A stretch of 64,000 bases of DNA from Tharpella sp964457755 (GTDB lineage Bacteria; Desulfobacterota; Anaeroferrophillalia; Anaeroferrophillales; Tharpellaceae). The notes under the pieces are model-generated. The model did not search any database. It had not been told where the DNA came from and worked only from the letters and a program-made list of their open reading frames with translations. Below are positions 43,402 to 52,743 of the stretch, piece after piece (the first letter of the stretch is position 1; the number at the start of each line of letters is the position of its first letter). The position numbers and the translations under genes were made by a program. The stretch is taken from contig CAYWGC010000005.1 in assembly GCA_964457755.1 (NCBI GenBank), positions 44,693 to 108,692 on the forward strand, written 5' to 3'.

Positions 43402-43899
43402 TCAACTGCTAAAAAAAGGTTTCAGCATATTATACGATGAATCAAGGTGTTGCGGCATTACCATTGTGTCAGCAATCACCGGCATGAAATTATGATCTCC
43501 AGCCCACCGGGGCACGATATGGAAATGGAGATGAGCTGCAATCCCGGCTCCGGCAGCTGCTCCCATATTTAAACCGGTATTAATACCAGCCGGATGCAGG
43601 GCTTCCTGCAGGGCTTTAATCGATCTCTTCAACAGTATCATTAAATCGATATAGGGTTCTTCCTCAAGCTCAGCAAGGTCAGCGACATGCGCAAGCGGTA
43701 GTACCAGCAAGTGGCAACTACTGTACGGATAACGATTTAAGAGTACATAACTAAATTGCGTACGTTCTAAAATAAGGTTTTGGCGGTCATTTTTTTCTTT
43801 TTGAAGACGGCAAAAAAGACAACCTGGATCTTTCTCTTCAGTTTTGTCTTCGAGAATATAGTCAATTCTCCAAGGAGCCCAAAGAGACGATTTTGACAT
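43402..43899 (-). CDS. HIT-family nucleotide hydrolase/phosphorylase
   Basis: 165 residues. The HIT catalytic triad is HLHFHIVPRW, with the N-terminal zinc-like pair in GCLFCRLQKE, and LLNRYPYSSCHLLVLPLAH. Related to AP4A phosphorylase/hydrolases. Substrate probably dinucleoside polyphosphates or AMP conjugates (inferred). First of the HIT-lapA-lapB minus-strand run. Confidence 0.9.
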   Translation of the reverse strand: MSKSSLWAPWRIDYILEDKTEEKDPGCLFCRLQKEKNDRQNLILERTQFSYVLLNRYPYSSCHLLVLPLAHVADLAELEEEPYIDLMILLKRSIKALQEALHPAGINTGLNMGAAAGAGIAAHLHFHIVPRWAGDHNFMPVIADTMVMPQHLDSSYNMLKPFFSS

Positions 43900-44045
43900 G
43901 TTACAAAAACCTTAAAGAGTTTATATATATGTGGAAGCTTGTAAAAATTATTAATTACGATTATCATGTTTATTATCTCTTTGCCACAATTTTCTTGTCG
44001 GCAGTCGATAAAAATTTTGTCATATTTATTTATAAGGGGGTGAAA

Positions 44046-44576
44046 ATGATCACATTCGATAAAGATCTTGAGAAAGCAGCGGTTCTGGAAGTCGCTCAGT
44101 TGATGGCTGTGGCCGCACGTACGGCCCCAAAAGGCAAGGGGGAAGACACAATTGCTGTAGCCTTATTGACCGCCGACGAAAAAGACCGGGTTGCCAAAAG
44201 AATGGAAAAGATAGCTCAGGAAGAAGGGATCACTTTTTTTGAAAGGGATGCCGTTAATATCTACCAAGTACCGGCCGTATTAGTGATCGGTACCAGTTTT
44301 AAGCCGCTCGGCATACCCCGTTGCGGAGATTGCGGTTATGCCGACTGTAAGGCCTGTCAAGAGGAAGGGGGGGGGCGTTGCAATTTTAATGTTATTGATC
44401 TTGGCATAGCATTAGGTAGTGCGGTTGCGGTTGCCGCCTCACATCATATAGATAATCGGATCATGTTTTCCTGTGCCAAGGCAGTGCTGGAACTGGGGAT
44501 GATGCCGGCCGAGGTAAAAATGGCATATGCAATTCCGCTCTCAATTACGAGCAAAAGTCCTTTTTTTGACCGCTAA
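44046..44576 (+). CDS. DUF2148 ferredoxin-domain protein
   Basis: 176 residues from the ATG at 44046, with AAGGGGG upstream; the longer frame from 43893 has a spurious hydrophobic leader and is rejected. The cysteine cluster CGDCGYADCKACQ ... GRCNF likely binds an Fe-S centre. DUF2148 proteins are common in anaerobes; their function is unknown. Alpha/beta protein with an Ala/Gly-rich segment at 140-150. Converges with recJ. Confidence 0.88.
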   Translation: MITFDKDLEKAAVLEVAQLMAVAARTAPKGKGEDTIAVALLTADEKDRVAKRMEKIAQEEGITFFERDAVNIYQVPAVLVIGTSFKPLGIPRCGDCGYADCKACQEEGGGRCNFNVIDLGIALGSAVAVAASHHIDNRIMFSCAKAVLELGMMPAEVKMAYAIPLSITSKSPFFDR

Positions 44577-44581
44577 AAATT

Positions 44582-46318
44582 CTACTGGGCGGTACGAAAA
44601 TCTGCCAGATTGATACGGATCTCTGATTTCCCCTGCCAGACATTCTCTTCCGGAGTGATGGCAAGGTCAAGATTTTCCCCGGCTACAGGACAACTACCAT
44701 TGAAATTAAAGGCAATACCCGGTAAACGACAATTTTTTTTGTCGGCAAAGATAAATTTCATATGGCGCTGGCCACTCTGACCGATAGCTGTAGCTTTAAT
44801 CAACCGCATTGACTGCAGGACAAAAGTCGGTTCCGGGTTGCCTTGACCTAGAGGTTGCAAAACTTCCAGATCCTCAAGTAATTTGCGATTAATCTCAGTC
44901 GATGAGAGAATACCGTCTATCAGGATATCGGGAAGCCCTTCCTTTAAAGATCCGCAAGAGGCCATGAATCTTTCAATGTGGATACGTAAATCCGCAATAC
45001 TCTCTTTAGCAACGGTTAATCCGACAGCCTGTTCATGACCGCCGAAACGAATAAGGTATGTCTGGCAATGTTCCAGCAGTTCAACCAGGTTGATTCCCGG
45101 GATGCTGCGCCCAGAGCCTCTGCCAATACCGTTTTCCAAAGCAATCAGAATTGTCGGTTTACCATAACTTTCAGCTATCCGGGATGAAACTATACCGACA
45201 ACCCCTGGATGCCAATTTTCCGAAGCCAGGAGAATGACTTTGGCCGCCTTAAGATTCTCATCGCCGGCGATCATTTCATCGGCTTCTCTCTTGATATCTT
45301 TTTCGATTTGCCGCCGCTGTTCGTTACACTCTTCGAGATATTGAGCTTGCCTGGTTGCCACAGCCTGGTCTTTCGTTAAAAATAGTTCAACCGCAACTGC
45401 GGCGTTGGCAACCCGACCAACGGCATTAACTCGAGGCGCCAGGCGAAAGGCAAGATCCCGGGCTTTAATAGTTTGACCGCGTTGAAAACGGCATAAATTA
45501 ATTAGCGCTCGCAGGCCACGCCGATATGACTTATTAATCTCAATCAAGCCAAAATTAACAAAAATACGATTTACTCCAGTCAGAGGCATTACATCTGCAA
45601 CCGTACCTAAGGCTACCAGATCGAGATACTGAAGCAGGTTAACATCTTTGGTTAAACCAGTCTGGCGTAAATTTTTTCTTAAAGCCATCATAAGATTAAA
45701 AGCAACTCCGACCCCAGCCAAAACCTTGTCCGGATAGTGGCAATCTGCAAGATGGGGGTTGATGATGGCAAAGGCCGGAGGCAGTTTTTCCGGTATTTGA
45801 TGATGGTCTGTAACAATAATATCAAATCCTAAAGAGTTTGCCACTACTATCTCTTCATAATCAGAAATGCCGCAATCAACCGTAATGGCCAGATCAGCTC
45901 CTGCTGATTTAGCTTTTTTAACAGCCTCCAAATTAAGTCCGTAGCCATCTGTGAGTCGTGAAGGGATTGAGTAGTCGACTTGAAAACCGGTACGTCTCAG
46001 ATAGTCTACCAAGATTGCGGTAGCCGAGATACCATCCATATCGTAGTCACCAAAAACAAAAATCTTCTCCTGACGCCGGAAAGCCAGAACCAGCCGGTCA
46101 ACAGCCTTCTCCATTCCCGATAAAAGAAAAGGATCGGGGAGGTTGTGGAGTGAGGGGGAGAGGAAATCACGGGCACTTTGAGAATCCCCGAAGCCCCGGT
46201 TAATCAGGATTGAGGCTATCAGAGGAGATATCTCAAGGTCGTCGCAAAGGGTTTTGAGTAATTGGGGTGGTGACTCTTTACTCTTCCATATCCTGGAATG
46301 ATTTTTTATATTTGACAT
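44582..46318 (-). CDS. recJ: Single-stranded-DNA-specific exonuclease RecJ
   Basis: 578 residues. DHH motifs are FVFGDYDMDGISATAI (I/II), TVDCGIS (III) and VTDHHQIP (III), and the DHHA1/OB part has ASENWHPGVVGIVSSRIAE and GRGSGRSIPGINL. The aspartates and histidines for two Mn are intact. It degrades ssDNA 5' to 3' in recombination and repair. Begins two bases after the upstream transporter's stop, so part of the rsmD-coaD-EamA-recJ run. Confidence 0.96.
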   Translation of the reverse strand: MSNIKNHSRIWKSKESPPQLLKTLCDDLEISPLIASILINRGFGDSQSARDFLSPSLHNLPDPFLLSGMEKAVDRLVLAFRRQEKIFVFGDYDMDGISATAILVDYLRRTGFQVDYSIPSRLTDGYGLNLEAVKKAKSAGADLAITVDCGISDYEEIVVANSLGFDIIVTDHHQIPEKLPPAFAIINPHLADCHYPDKVLAGVGVAFNLMMALRKNLRQTGLTKDVNLLQYLDLVALGTVADVMPLTGVNRIFVNFGLIEINKSYRRGLRALINLCRFQRGQTIKARDLAFRLAPRVNAVGRVANAAVAVELFLTKDQAVATRQAQYLEECNEQRRQIEKDIKREADEMIAGDENLKAAKVILLASENWHPGVVGIVSSRIAESYGKPTILIALENGIGRGSGRSIPGINLVELLEHCQTYLIRFGGHEQAVGLTVAKESIADLRIHIERFMASCGSLKEGLPDILIDGILSSTEINRKLLEDLEVLQPLGQGNPEPTFVLQSMRLIKATAIGQSGQRHMKFIFADKKNCRLPGIAFNFNGSCPVAGENLDLAITPEENVWQGKSEIRINLADFRTAQ

Positions 46319-46320
46319 AG

Positions 46321-47259
46321 TTATGTTTTATTCCTGAGAGATGTAACTAAAAATCCGGAAAAAAGAATTGCCGTTCCCCCTAACCAGGTCGACAAGAGAG
46401 GAGCTTCATGGACCAAAAAAAGTCCCATGAAAACCGCCGATAAAGGCTCAATGTAGCCAACAACGGCAACATACTGAGCTTTTATATGACTTAATCCGGA
46501 GAGATAAATTAGGGGAGCTATAGCACAAAGAGCAGTACCGACAACAATCAATAGAAACCAGGATGACGCCGGCAGAATAAATAAAGGATTTAAGGCGTAA
46601 AATGGCAAAAGAAAGATAACTATAAAAACACTTTGCCAGAAGACCAGAGAAAGGGTTGCCAACCGGGCCGTTAAACGTTTTGCAAAAATAAGCGTAAAGG
46701 CGTAGGCCAAGCCTGAAGCAACTCCGCAGAGAGCCCCCTTTAGATCCGCAACAGAAAAGTTGCCGTGCCAACTCGGAGCGAGGATAAAGGCGAGGCCAAA
46801 AAGAGAGATGAAGAGAGGGGCTAAAAGACGTTTATCAAACTTTTCCGCAATCAATAATGGGGCCAGCAGGGCAACAAAAAGGGGGGCAGTATAGTGCGAA
46901 AAGACGGCAATGGCAATTGAGGTTTGATTGAATGCGGCAAAATAGAAATAGTTGTTGAGAAGTAAACTAAGTGCAAGTAAAGCCAGCAGGTGGGAGTTCT
47001 TGGAGAGGCCCGTAAAGGTTTGACGGAGTGAAACGGGTCTACAGAGGGCGATAACTAAAATCAAGGGCAGAGAAAAAAGTGTTGTAAAAAATACAATATG
47101 AAGCGGGCTGAGGTGTAGTTTTTTAACTACAACCCCCCAGGTACTCCACAATAAAAGAGCTCCGGCAACTTTACAGTAGTTTTTCAGAAATTCCTCATCG
47201 ACAGCGGTACTTGGCTTTAATTTTTTTCTCAACCAGCGGATGCACAAGATCTGAAACAT
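46321..47259 (-). CDS. EamA/DMT-family transporter
   Basis: Up to 312 residues with ten hydrophobic helices in two EamA repeats. The first repeat starts at about 30 (GALLLWSTWGVVVKKLHLSP); the second has AYAFTLIFAKRLTARLATLS. The frame from 47259 overlaps coaD by 65 bp; a start nearer residue 10 (TTG) would reduce this. Drug/metabolite type exporter of unknown substrate. Leads directly into recJ. Confidence 0.85.
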   Translation of the reverse strand: MFQILCIRWLRKKLKPSTAVDEEFLKNYCKVAGALLLWSTWGVVVKKLHLSPLHIVFFTTLFSLPLILVIALCRPVSLRQTFTGLSKNSHLLALLALSLLLNNYFYFAAFNQTSIAIAVFSHYTAPLFVALLAPLLIAEKFDKRLLAPLFISLFGLAFILAPSWHGNFSVADLKGALCGVASGLAYAFTLIFAKRLTARLATLSLVFWQSVFIVIFLLPFYALNPLFILPASSWFLLIVVGTALCAIAPLIYLSGLSHIKAQYVAVVGYIEPLSAVFMGLFLVHEAPLLSTWLGGTAILFSGFLVTSLRNKT

Positions 47260-47707
47260 CGCCGCCCAAAGAGGCGAGTTCCTTAACTATGCGTGAACTG
47301 ACATAGGTATAAAGAGCGTTGGAAGTTATAAAAAAAGTTTCAATTCCAGGAGCCAGTTTGCGATTCATTAAAGCCATCTGAAATTCGTACTCAAAGTCAG
47401 ATACGGCCCTTAGTCCGCGAATAATAACATGGGTTTCTCTTTTGACAAGGTAGTCAATCAAAAGACCTCCAAAGGTTTCGACTTTGACATGTGAGTTATG
47501 CAAAAAAATGTTCTCGATCATCTCGATTCTCTCGTCAACAGTGAAAAGAGGAGTTTTCTCCTGATTACAGGCAACCGCAACAACAACTTCATCGAATACA
47601 GCAGAACTTCTCTCGATTAAATCAATATGGCCCACCGTGACGGGGTCAAATGAGCCCGGAAAAACTGCGACTGTTCTTTGATGTTGCGGTTCATTGAGTT
47701 GTGTCAA
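47195..47707 (-). CDS. coaD: Phosphopantetheine adenylyltransferase
   Basis: 170 residues. Nucleotidyltransferase motifs are AVFPGSFDPVTVGHIDLIER (TxGH), GLRAVSDFEYEFQMALMNR and a final FITSNALYTYVSSRIVKELA. Fourth step of CoA synthesis from phosphopantetheine and ATP. It follows rsmD, a very common neighbour pair. Confidence 0.97.
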   Translation of the reverse strand: MTQLNEPQHQRTVAVFPGSFDPVTVGHIDLIERSSAVFDEVVVAVACNQEKTPLFTVDERIEMIENIFLHNSHVKVETFGGLLIDYLVKRETHVIIRGLRAVSDFEYEFQMALMNRKLAPGIETFFITSNALYTYVSSRIVKELASLGGDVSDLVHPLVEKKIKAKYRCR

Positions 47708-47745
47708 AACAGGCTCCGAGATAATTTTTAAAGTTTTATGGATTT

Positions 47746-48303
47746 TTAAAGTTCCTGGCTATAAAAAGTTAACATGGAGTGACCATATTTTTTTTGCTTC
47801 CAGATATGCATTGTCTGACTTTGGGGTAACGTAACCTTAGGGATATGTTCTAGTACAGCGATAGCTCCTGGCCCTAAAATTCCAGCCCGGCAAGCTTCGT
47901 CAATAATATTAACACCAAGCTCAGGGGTTGCGTAGGGAGGGTCTAAAAAAATCAGATCGAAAATTGCCCCGGAAAGCGAAAAGTGAGATATAGACTGTGA
48001 CGCACTCATTTGCAAAAGTGTGGCAGAGCTCGGTATGCTCAAGGATGTGAAATTCGATCGTATGAGCTTGCAACTATTGATATCTGAATCTATGCATACA
48101 ACAGCAAGAGCGCCTCGGCTTAAGGCTTCAAGTGCCATAATGCCACTGCCCGAAAAAAGATCGAGAACAACCTTTCCCTGACAATAACCGGGCCCTAATA
48201 TTGAAAAAAGAGCCTCACGAGTCATCGCTTTAGTCGGTCTGACAGCAGGGTTTTTAACGGTATTAAGCTTTTTACCCTTAAGGGTACCGCCTGTAATACG
48301 CAT
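47746..48303 (-). CDS. rsmD: 16S rRNA (guanine-966-N2)-methyltransferase
   Basis: 185 residues. Family signature MRITGGTLKGKKL, RPTKAMTREALFSIL, SAM site VVLDLFSGSGIMALEAL and catalytic IFLDPPYATPE (DPPY). It methylates G966 of 16S rRNA. First of the coaD run; no obvious terminator between. Confidence 0.96.
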   Translation of the reverse strand: MRITGGTLKGKKLNTVKNPAVRPTKAMTREALFSILGPGYCQGKVVLDLFSGSGIMALEALSRGALAVVCIDSDINSCKLIRSNFTSLSIPSSATLLQMSASQSISHFSLSGAIFDLIFLDPPYATPELGVNIIDEACRAGILGPGAIAVLEHIPKVTLPQSQTMHIWKQKKYGHSMLTFYSQEL

Positions 48304-48405
48304 ATAAAAATTCGAGTCTTAAAAAATCACAAGGCAAGAAGAGGTCTAATTCTTCCTGCCTTCTAAATATGTAACACAAGTTGTTCTGCTAATGAATTAA
48401 AAAAA

Positions 48406-48687
48406 TTAGCTGCGAATACCCTTTTTCGAGGCTTTTAGGGGGTTGATCTTTTTCTTGATCTGCTCAACGTCGCGTTTGATATGGGTCGCCATAGTACAAG
48501 TGCCGGTGATCCATTTGCTCGCCGGGTCGGGGAAAGAGTTACAGTAACTTTTCTCGTCAACCACAATAATCTTAGCGCACCCTTCACATTTATCAATAAT
48601 TGGTTTGCAACTTCCATCGGCAAAAGAGCAGCCGTTAGCTTTCATTAAAAAGCATTCAGTTCCTTTTCTTATAGTCTGGCAAATCAT
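48406..48687 (-). CDS. PxxKW-family cysteine-rich protein
   Basis: 93 residues with nine cysteines: C3, C12, C20, C27, C34, C37 and others, including KCEGCAKI, and the diagnostic PASKW segment at ~55. The family is named for this motif and is widespread in Desulfobacterota; it may bind an Fe-S cluster or metal. Function unknown. Ribosome site GGAG upstream. Confidence 0.85.
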   Translation of the reverse strand: MICQTIRKGTECFLMKANGCSFADGSCKPIIDKCEGCAKIIVVDEKSYCNSFPDPASKWITGTCTMATHIKRDVEQIKKKINPLKASKKGIRS

Positions 48688-48758
48688 GTGTTGATATCCT
48701 CCATGGGGTAATATAAATTTTGCGCGAATCCTTACTGGATGAAGTGCAAATTGTCAAG

Positions 48759-49364
48759 TTAAATATATCTCTCAATAGCGCTTAGTATATCGACACGATC
48801 GACCAGGTTGGATGCAAAATCAAGCTGTTCGGTATCAATTATAATAACTTCTGAAAGGTTGTAATCGGCAATCCAGTTGACATAAAGACGATTCAGACGT
48901 TTAAGGTAAGAGTTCGTAACTTGAGCATTTAATGGAGAACGAGTCAGAAGACGTTTCCTGGAAGCGCTAACCGAAGAGTGGAGATAGATGAGTAAATCTG
49001 GAGCAGGTAAAGTCGAAGCCAGACTTAAATAGAAATCATAATAAGTTTTGAAGTCTGTTTCACTCATGTTTCCAGATTGATAAAGGTTGCGCGCAAAAAT
49101 TTCAGCATCTTCATGGATCGTGCGATTTTGAATGACAGAGTGAAATGTAGCCGAAAGTTTTTGAAAATGCTGAAATTTTTTAGCGAGTATAAAAATTTGT
49201 GAATGAAAAGACCATTTCGACATATCTGCATAAAAATCTTCCAGATAGGGATTTTCTACAGATTTGTTGCGTAATGGAACTAAAGGATAATTGCTACAAA
49301 GAAATTCAATGAGGCGAGATTTGCCTGATCCTATATTGCCAGCCACTGCAATATTTTTTTTCAT
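48759..49364 (-). CDS. Deoxynucleoside kinase (dGK/dAK family)
   Basis: 201 residues. Walker A GNIGSGKS (8-15), the catalytic Glu in VENPYLEDFY, and the lid with SASRKRLLTRSP. The usual D/E-R-S motif reads QNRTIHEDAEIFARN, with Asn in place of the acidic residue. It phosphorylates a deoxyribonucleoside for salvage; substrate not predictable. Confidence 0.88.
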   Translation of the reverse strand: MKKNIAVAGNIGSGKSRLIEFLCSNYPLVPLRNKSVENPYLEDFYADMSKWSFHSQIFILAKKFQHFQKLSATFHSVIQNRTIHEDAEIFARNLYQSGNMSETDFKTYYDFYLSLASTLPAPDLLIYLHSSVSASRKRLLTRSPLNAQVTNSYLKRLNRLYVNWIADYNLSEVIIIDTEQLDFASNLVDRVDILSAIERYI

Positions 49365-49524
49365 AGCTCAGACAACCTTAATTTAAGAGAAGATAAAATT
49401 AACCGTAGATCCGGATTTGATTCGTAATCTGGAAAAGGAATTATAAAATTTAAGTCCCGTTCGTATCAGGATTGTTGAAGTGATGTCCAGTATTAAATCG
49501 TTGTTGAATTTTAAGTGGAAGGTT

Positions 49525-49556
49525 TTTGTGTAGGATGGGATTTGTGTAGGATGGGA
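49525..49556. repeat. Perfect 16-bp tandem repeat in 347-bp intergenic region
   Basis: TTTGTGTAGGATGGGA occurs twice in a row in the 49365-49711 spacer between the GH57 gene and the kinase gene. It may be a slippage product or a regulator site. The rest of the spacer shows no gene, and a 66-codon frame there has no recognisable similarity. Confidence 0.7.
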
Positions 49557-49711
49557 ATTGAAGGGAACTGGTTCTATATTCAACCCGTCTGAAAGTTAAC
49601 ATAATACATCTTATCAGAAGTTAAGAAGCGGGTAACGAAGTCAGCGGGAAATCATCGGTGGATTTACAATTTCAATCTAAATCAATATGTACTTTAATTT
49701 CAAACACTTAA

Positions 49712-51976
49712 CTAAACATACCACATGCGCTCTTCGAATTCAGAGCCCGGGACTACAAAATGAAGGTAGCCTCCCGAAGGAATGCGCTGAACTTCATGGC
49801 CCTGCTGTTTAATGGTGATCGAAAAATTTAGATCACTGCCGGGATCAAGTTCAAGTGATGCGAATGGAATTTTAACCTCAAAGATGGAATCAATTGCAAA
49901 GTGCAGCCCTCCTGCGGTTTGCGAATCTTCGTCGACACGATCATGCATATCGGTGTCAGAGTTTTCACAAATCATGATCAGGCGTTGTGCGTCTTGAAGA
50001 TGGCAGGTTTCGAAAGTAAGTTTTTCCTGGCGGCTGTTGATGATGTTGATTAACAGATGGTAGCTGTTCTCGATAAGAAATTTACGTGCAACATCAGCCC
50101 GCAGGAAGAAGTTTTCCAGATTAAAGCCGTAAAATATCTCTTTTATCAAATATTCTGAACGGTGCATGGCACCACCCAGCTGAGCGACATCGTAAACTGC
50201 CGCCGCCCGCCACTCGTAATAACTACTTAAATCTCCATCAATTTTCGGGCTTATAAAAGATGAAATTTCCGTTTGGGGATGCAGTGATTTTCCGGTTTGA
50301 ATGATAGATCTGTGCAGGTGCTCAGGGGTTTTCTCGCCGATATAACTGTAGACCGCCATCAGGTGTTGCCTGAAAAGCTCATCAAAATCAGCATCATTTT
50401 CCGAGCTATGATCATCACCATACCACCAGCACCAGTCACTTCCTTCAGCAATATAGATCTGTTCCCAGGCTTTCTTGATGTTTTCCTTTAAGTTTTCATT
50501 ATGGTTTTTTAATTCATTATATTGCTGCTCAAAAAGTACCAGCGCGCGCCGGGCTTGACCTAGATATTCCCAGGCAAGATTATCTTCCTGATGCCCTATC
50601 CAGATCCTGTAATTGCGATTTATCCATGAGCCGGGAAATATTCTTTTAATTTTAGGCACCGGTTTTTGGCGGCGGCTCAGATAGTCACCGATAGTTGTGG
50701 CTTCAAGATCGGGACTGTCATTTAGGCGTCCATAAAGCTCCCTAAGAAAAGGAGCACCATCTCCGGGATAGTGTTCCCAAGCGTTTTCACCATCTAAAAT
50801 TACAGCGACCGCTCCCTCCCCGACCTGATTCCCCATGGCTTTCTTAATATCCATAAGGCGTTTTATAAAATCATCCGCGGCCTGCTGTTCATTCCAGCGC
50901 GAATAGATAAATCCAATAAGGTCAGAAAGTAGGTGGTCACGGAAAATAATATCAACTGAACCACTCCCCTCTTCGACCCTGTATGCACGGTACCATGCAG
51001 CCGGATCTTTTACTACTTCAGATTGATCACGTTCAGGTTCGCGGCCAATTGAGTTGGCCAGAATGCCTTCATCGGTGGCAATCCACTTTATACCGGCTTG
51101 ATGAAAGTAAGGTATTATTTCTTGACAGACGGCCCCCTCTGATGGCCACATACCGGCCGGCCGGCTGCCAAAATAGAACTCATGACGCTCGATCGCTTTA
51201 TTAATCTGGATCGCAACATCTTCAGGATGCGAGAAGCGTAATCTGGGCAAGGGGTCGTGGGGTTGAGATATAGAAGCCAGGTTGGTATCGTAGAGTAATG
51301 GCAGGATGGGATGGTAATAGGGGGTTGTCGAGAGTTCAATCCGTCCGCTTTCTTGACGACTTCGGTAGGCCGGAATAATCTTGCTGAGGATCTCCTGCTG
51401 GAGTAAGATAAGAGCTTGCTTGTCGGCTTCCGTGAAATTACGGCCCCGATGGATAAGGTTATGTAAAAGCTCATATTCCCGGTGAAAGGATGGATCCATC
51501 CAAACCAGATTGTACCAGACTTGCAGATCGAGAATATCTTGTCGAGAAAAGTAGCGCTGGATCTCATAAAGAGAGCTTGCCGCGGGATGAAAGCCCCGTA
51601 ATTTGAGCAGTTCCCAATAGCGCGGATAGGGCTTAACCATGTTATCCCAATTCGCATGGAAAAATGAACCAAGCAGGATGACGCGTTCTGCGACCGTCAA
51701 GGAGTCGGCTTTTTTAAGGGTAAGTTCGAGGGCCTGGTCGCTTAAGCTGCCATCGACATAGCCTTGTAATTGATCCAGGAGAGAGGGGACGAGATTAAAG
51801 TTTTGCCGAACTTTGGGGAAATCATCCAGGATGGTTACCATATCAAGATAATCTTTAACCCCATGCAGGCGCACCCAGGGCATCATTGAACGCCGGGCAC
51901 CATGAGCTTCGGCATCTCGATAATCGGGTTGATGCATATGCCAGAGAAAGATTACTTTTAACGGTTCAGAGCTCAT
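49712..51976 (-). CDS. GH57-family glycoside hydrolase/glucanotransferase
   Basis: 754 residues from the ATG at 51976 with AGAGGA upstream; the longer frame to 52087 overlaps rluB and is rejected. The N-terminal (beta/alpha)7 catalytic domain has the GH57 regions VIFLWHMHQPDYRD, GMWPSEGAVCQE (nucleophile region), WIATDEGIL and VAVILDGENAWEHYPGDG. The C terminus is beta-rich. Acts on alpha-1,4 glucans in the cytoplasm, probably storage glycogen. Last of the M50-trpS-rluB-GH57 run. Confidence 0.9.
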   Translation of the reverse strand: MSSEPLKVIFLWHMHQPDYRDAEAHGARRSMMPWVRLHGVKDYLDMVTILDDFPKVRQNFNLVPSLLDQLQGYVDGSLSDQALELTLKKADSLTVAERVILLGSFFHANWDNMVKPYPRYWELLKLRGFHPAASSLYEIQRYFSRQDILDLQVWYNLVWMDPSFHREYELLHNLIHRGRNFTEADKQALILLQQEILSKIIPAYRSRQESGRIELSTTPYYHPILPLLYDTNLASISQPHDPLPRLRFSHPEDVAIQINKAIERHEFYFGSRPAGMWPSEGAVCQEIIPYFHQAGIKWIATDEGILANSIGREPERDQSEVVKDPAAWYRAYRVEEGSGSVDIIFRDHLLSDLIGFIYSRWNEQQAADDFIKRLMDIKKAMGNQVGEGAVAVILDGENAWEHYPGDGAPFLRELYGRLNDSPDLEATTIGDYLSRRQKPVPKIKRIFPGSWINRNYRIWIGHQEDNLAWEYLGQARRALVLFEQQYNELKNHNENLKENIKKAWEQIYIAEGSDWCWWYGDDHSSENDADFDELFRQHLMAVYSYIGEKTPEHLHRSIIQTGKSLHPQTEISSFISPKIDGDLSSYYEWRAAAVYDVAQLGGAMHRSEYLIKEIFYGFNLENFFLRADVARKFLIENSYHLLINIINSRQEKLTFETCHLQDAQRLIMICENSDTDMHDRVDEDSQTAGGLHFAIDSIFEVKIPFASLELDPGSDLNFSITIKQQGHEVQRIPSGGYLHFVVPGSEFEERMWYV

Positions 51977-51995
51977 TTTTGCAAAGATCCTCTTA

Positions 51996-52739
51996 TCACG
52001 AAACCATACGGCGCAAACGATCTGTTTCGGCTGGCTGCAGCCAGCGCCAAGCCCCTTTTTCCACCCCGGAAAGCGTGAGAAAAGCAAACCGGGTTCTCCT
52101 TAATGATAAAACTGAAAAACCCAAGGCGATCATCATGCGACGTACCTGCCGGTTACGGCCTTCTCGAATAACCATTGAGAGTTCACTTTGTCGCTTCTGG
52201 CTATGTTTGATTTCTGCCTTTAGAGGTTGAGCCGGGCCATCTTCGAGCTCAACCCCATATCTTAAAGTTGCCAGATCACTCTTGCCAAAATACCCGGCTA
52301 CAGTTATCTGATACTCCTTTTCAAATTTATAACGCGGGTGCATCAGCAGGTTGGCCAGGGCTCCATCATTGGTACAGAGCAAAAGGCCCGATGTGTTAAT
52401 ATCAAGCCGGCCAACCGGGAAAATCCGCTCTTTAAGATCGGCATAGAGATTTTTAACCAGAGGTCGGTTTTGCGGGTCATCCATAGTCGTAACATAACCA
52501 ATCGGCTTATAGAGAAGCAGAGTCTTTCGGGTTGCGCCAGAGTCCAAAACCAGAAGCTTCCCGTCAACTGTAACCTGATCGACTGACGGATCAATTTTGA
52601 CTCCCTGCCGATTTATAACATCCCCGTTGACAGTTACCCGCCCTTCGGAGATCATAATTTCGGCCCGCCGTCTTGAAGTTACTCCGCAATCGGCAATATA
52701 CTTTTGCAGACGAATTATATTACTTTTTTGATCTTCCAT
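51996..52739 (-). CDS. rluB: 23S/16S rRNA pseudouridine synthase, RsuA/RluB type
   Basis: 247 residues. S4 RNA-binding domain (LQKYIADCGVTSRRRAE), then catalytic GRLDINTSGLLLCTNDG with the active-site Asp and REGRNRQVRRMM. RluB makes psi2605 in 23S rRNA; exact target not provable. Starts 4 bp after trpS ends. Confidence 0.92.
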   Translation of the reverse strand: MEDQKSNIIRLQKYIADCGVTSRRRAEIMISEGRVTVNGDVINRQGVKIDPSVDQVTVDGKLLVLDSGATRKTLLLYKPIGYVTTMDDPQNRPLVKNLYADLKERIFPVGRLDINTSGLLLCTNDGALANLLMHPRYKFEKEYQITVAGYFGKSDLATLRYGVELEDGPAQPLKAEIKHSQKRQSELSMVIREGRNRQVRRMMIALGFSVLSLRRTRFAFLTLSGVEKGAWRWLQPAETDRLRRMVS

Positions 52740-52743
52740 TATA

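Noticed and set aside
51115..51672. 185-codon minus-strand frame
   Set aside because: Out-of-frame shadow of the GH57 gene.
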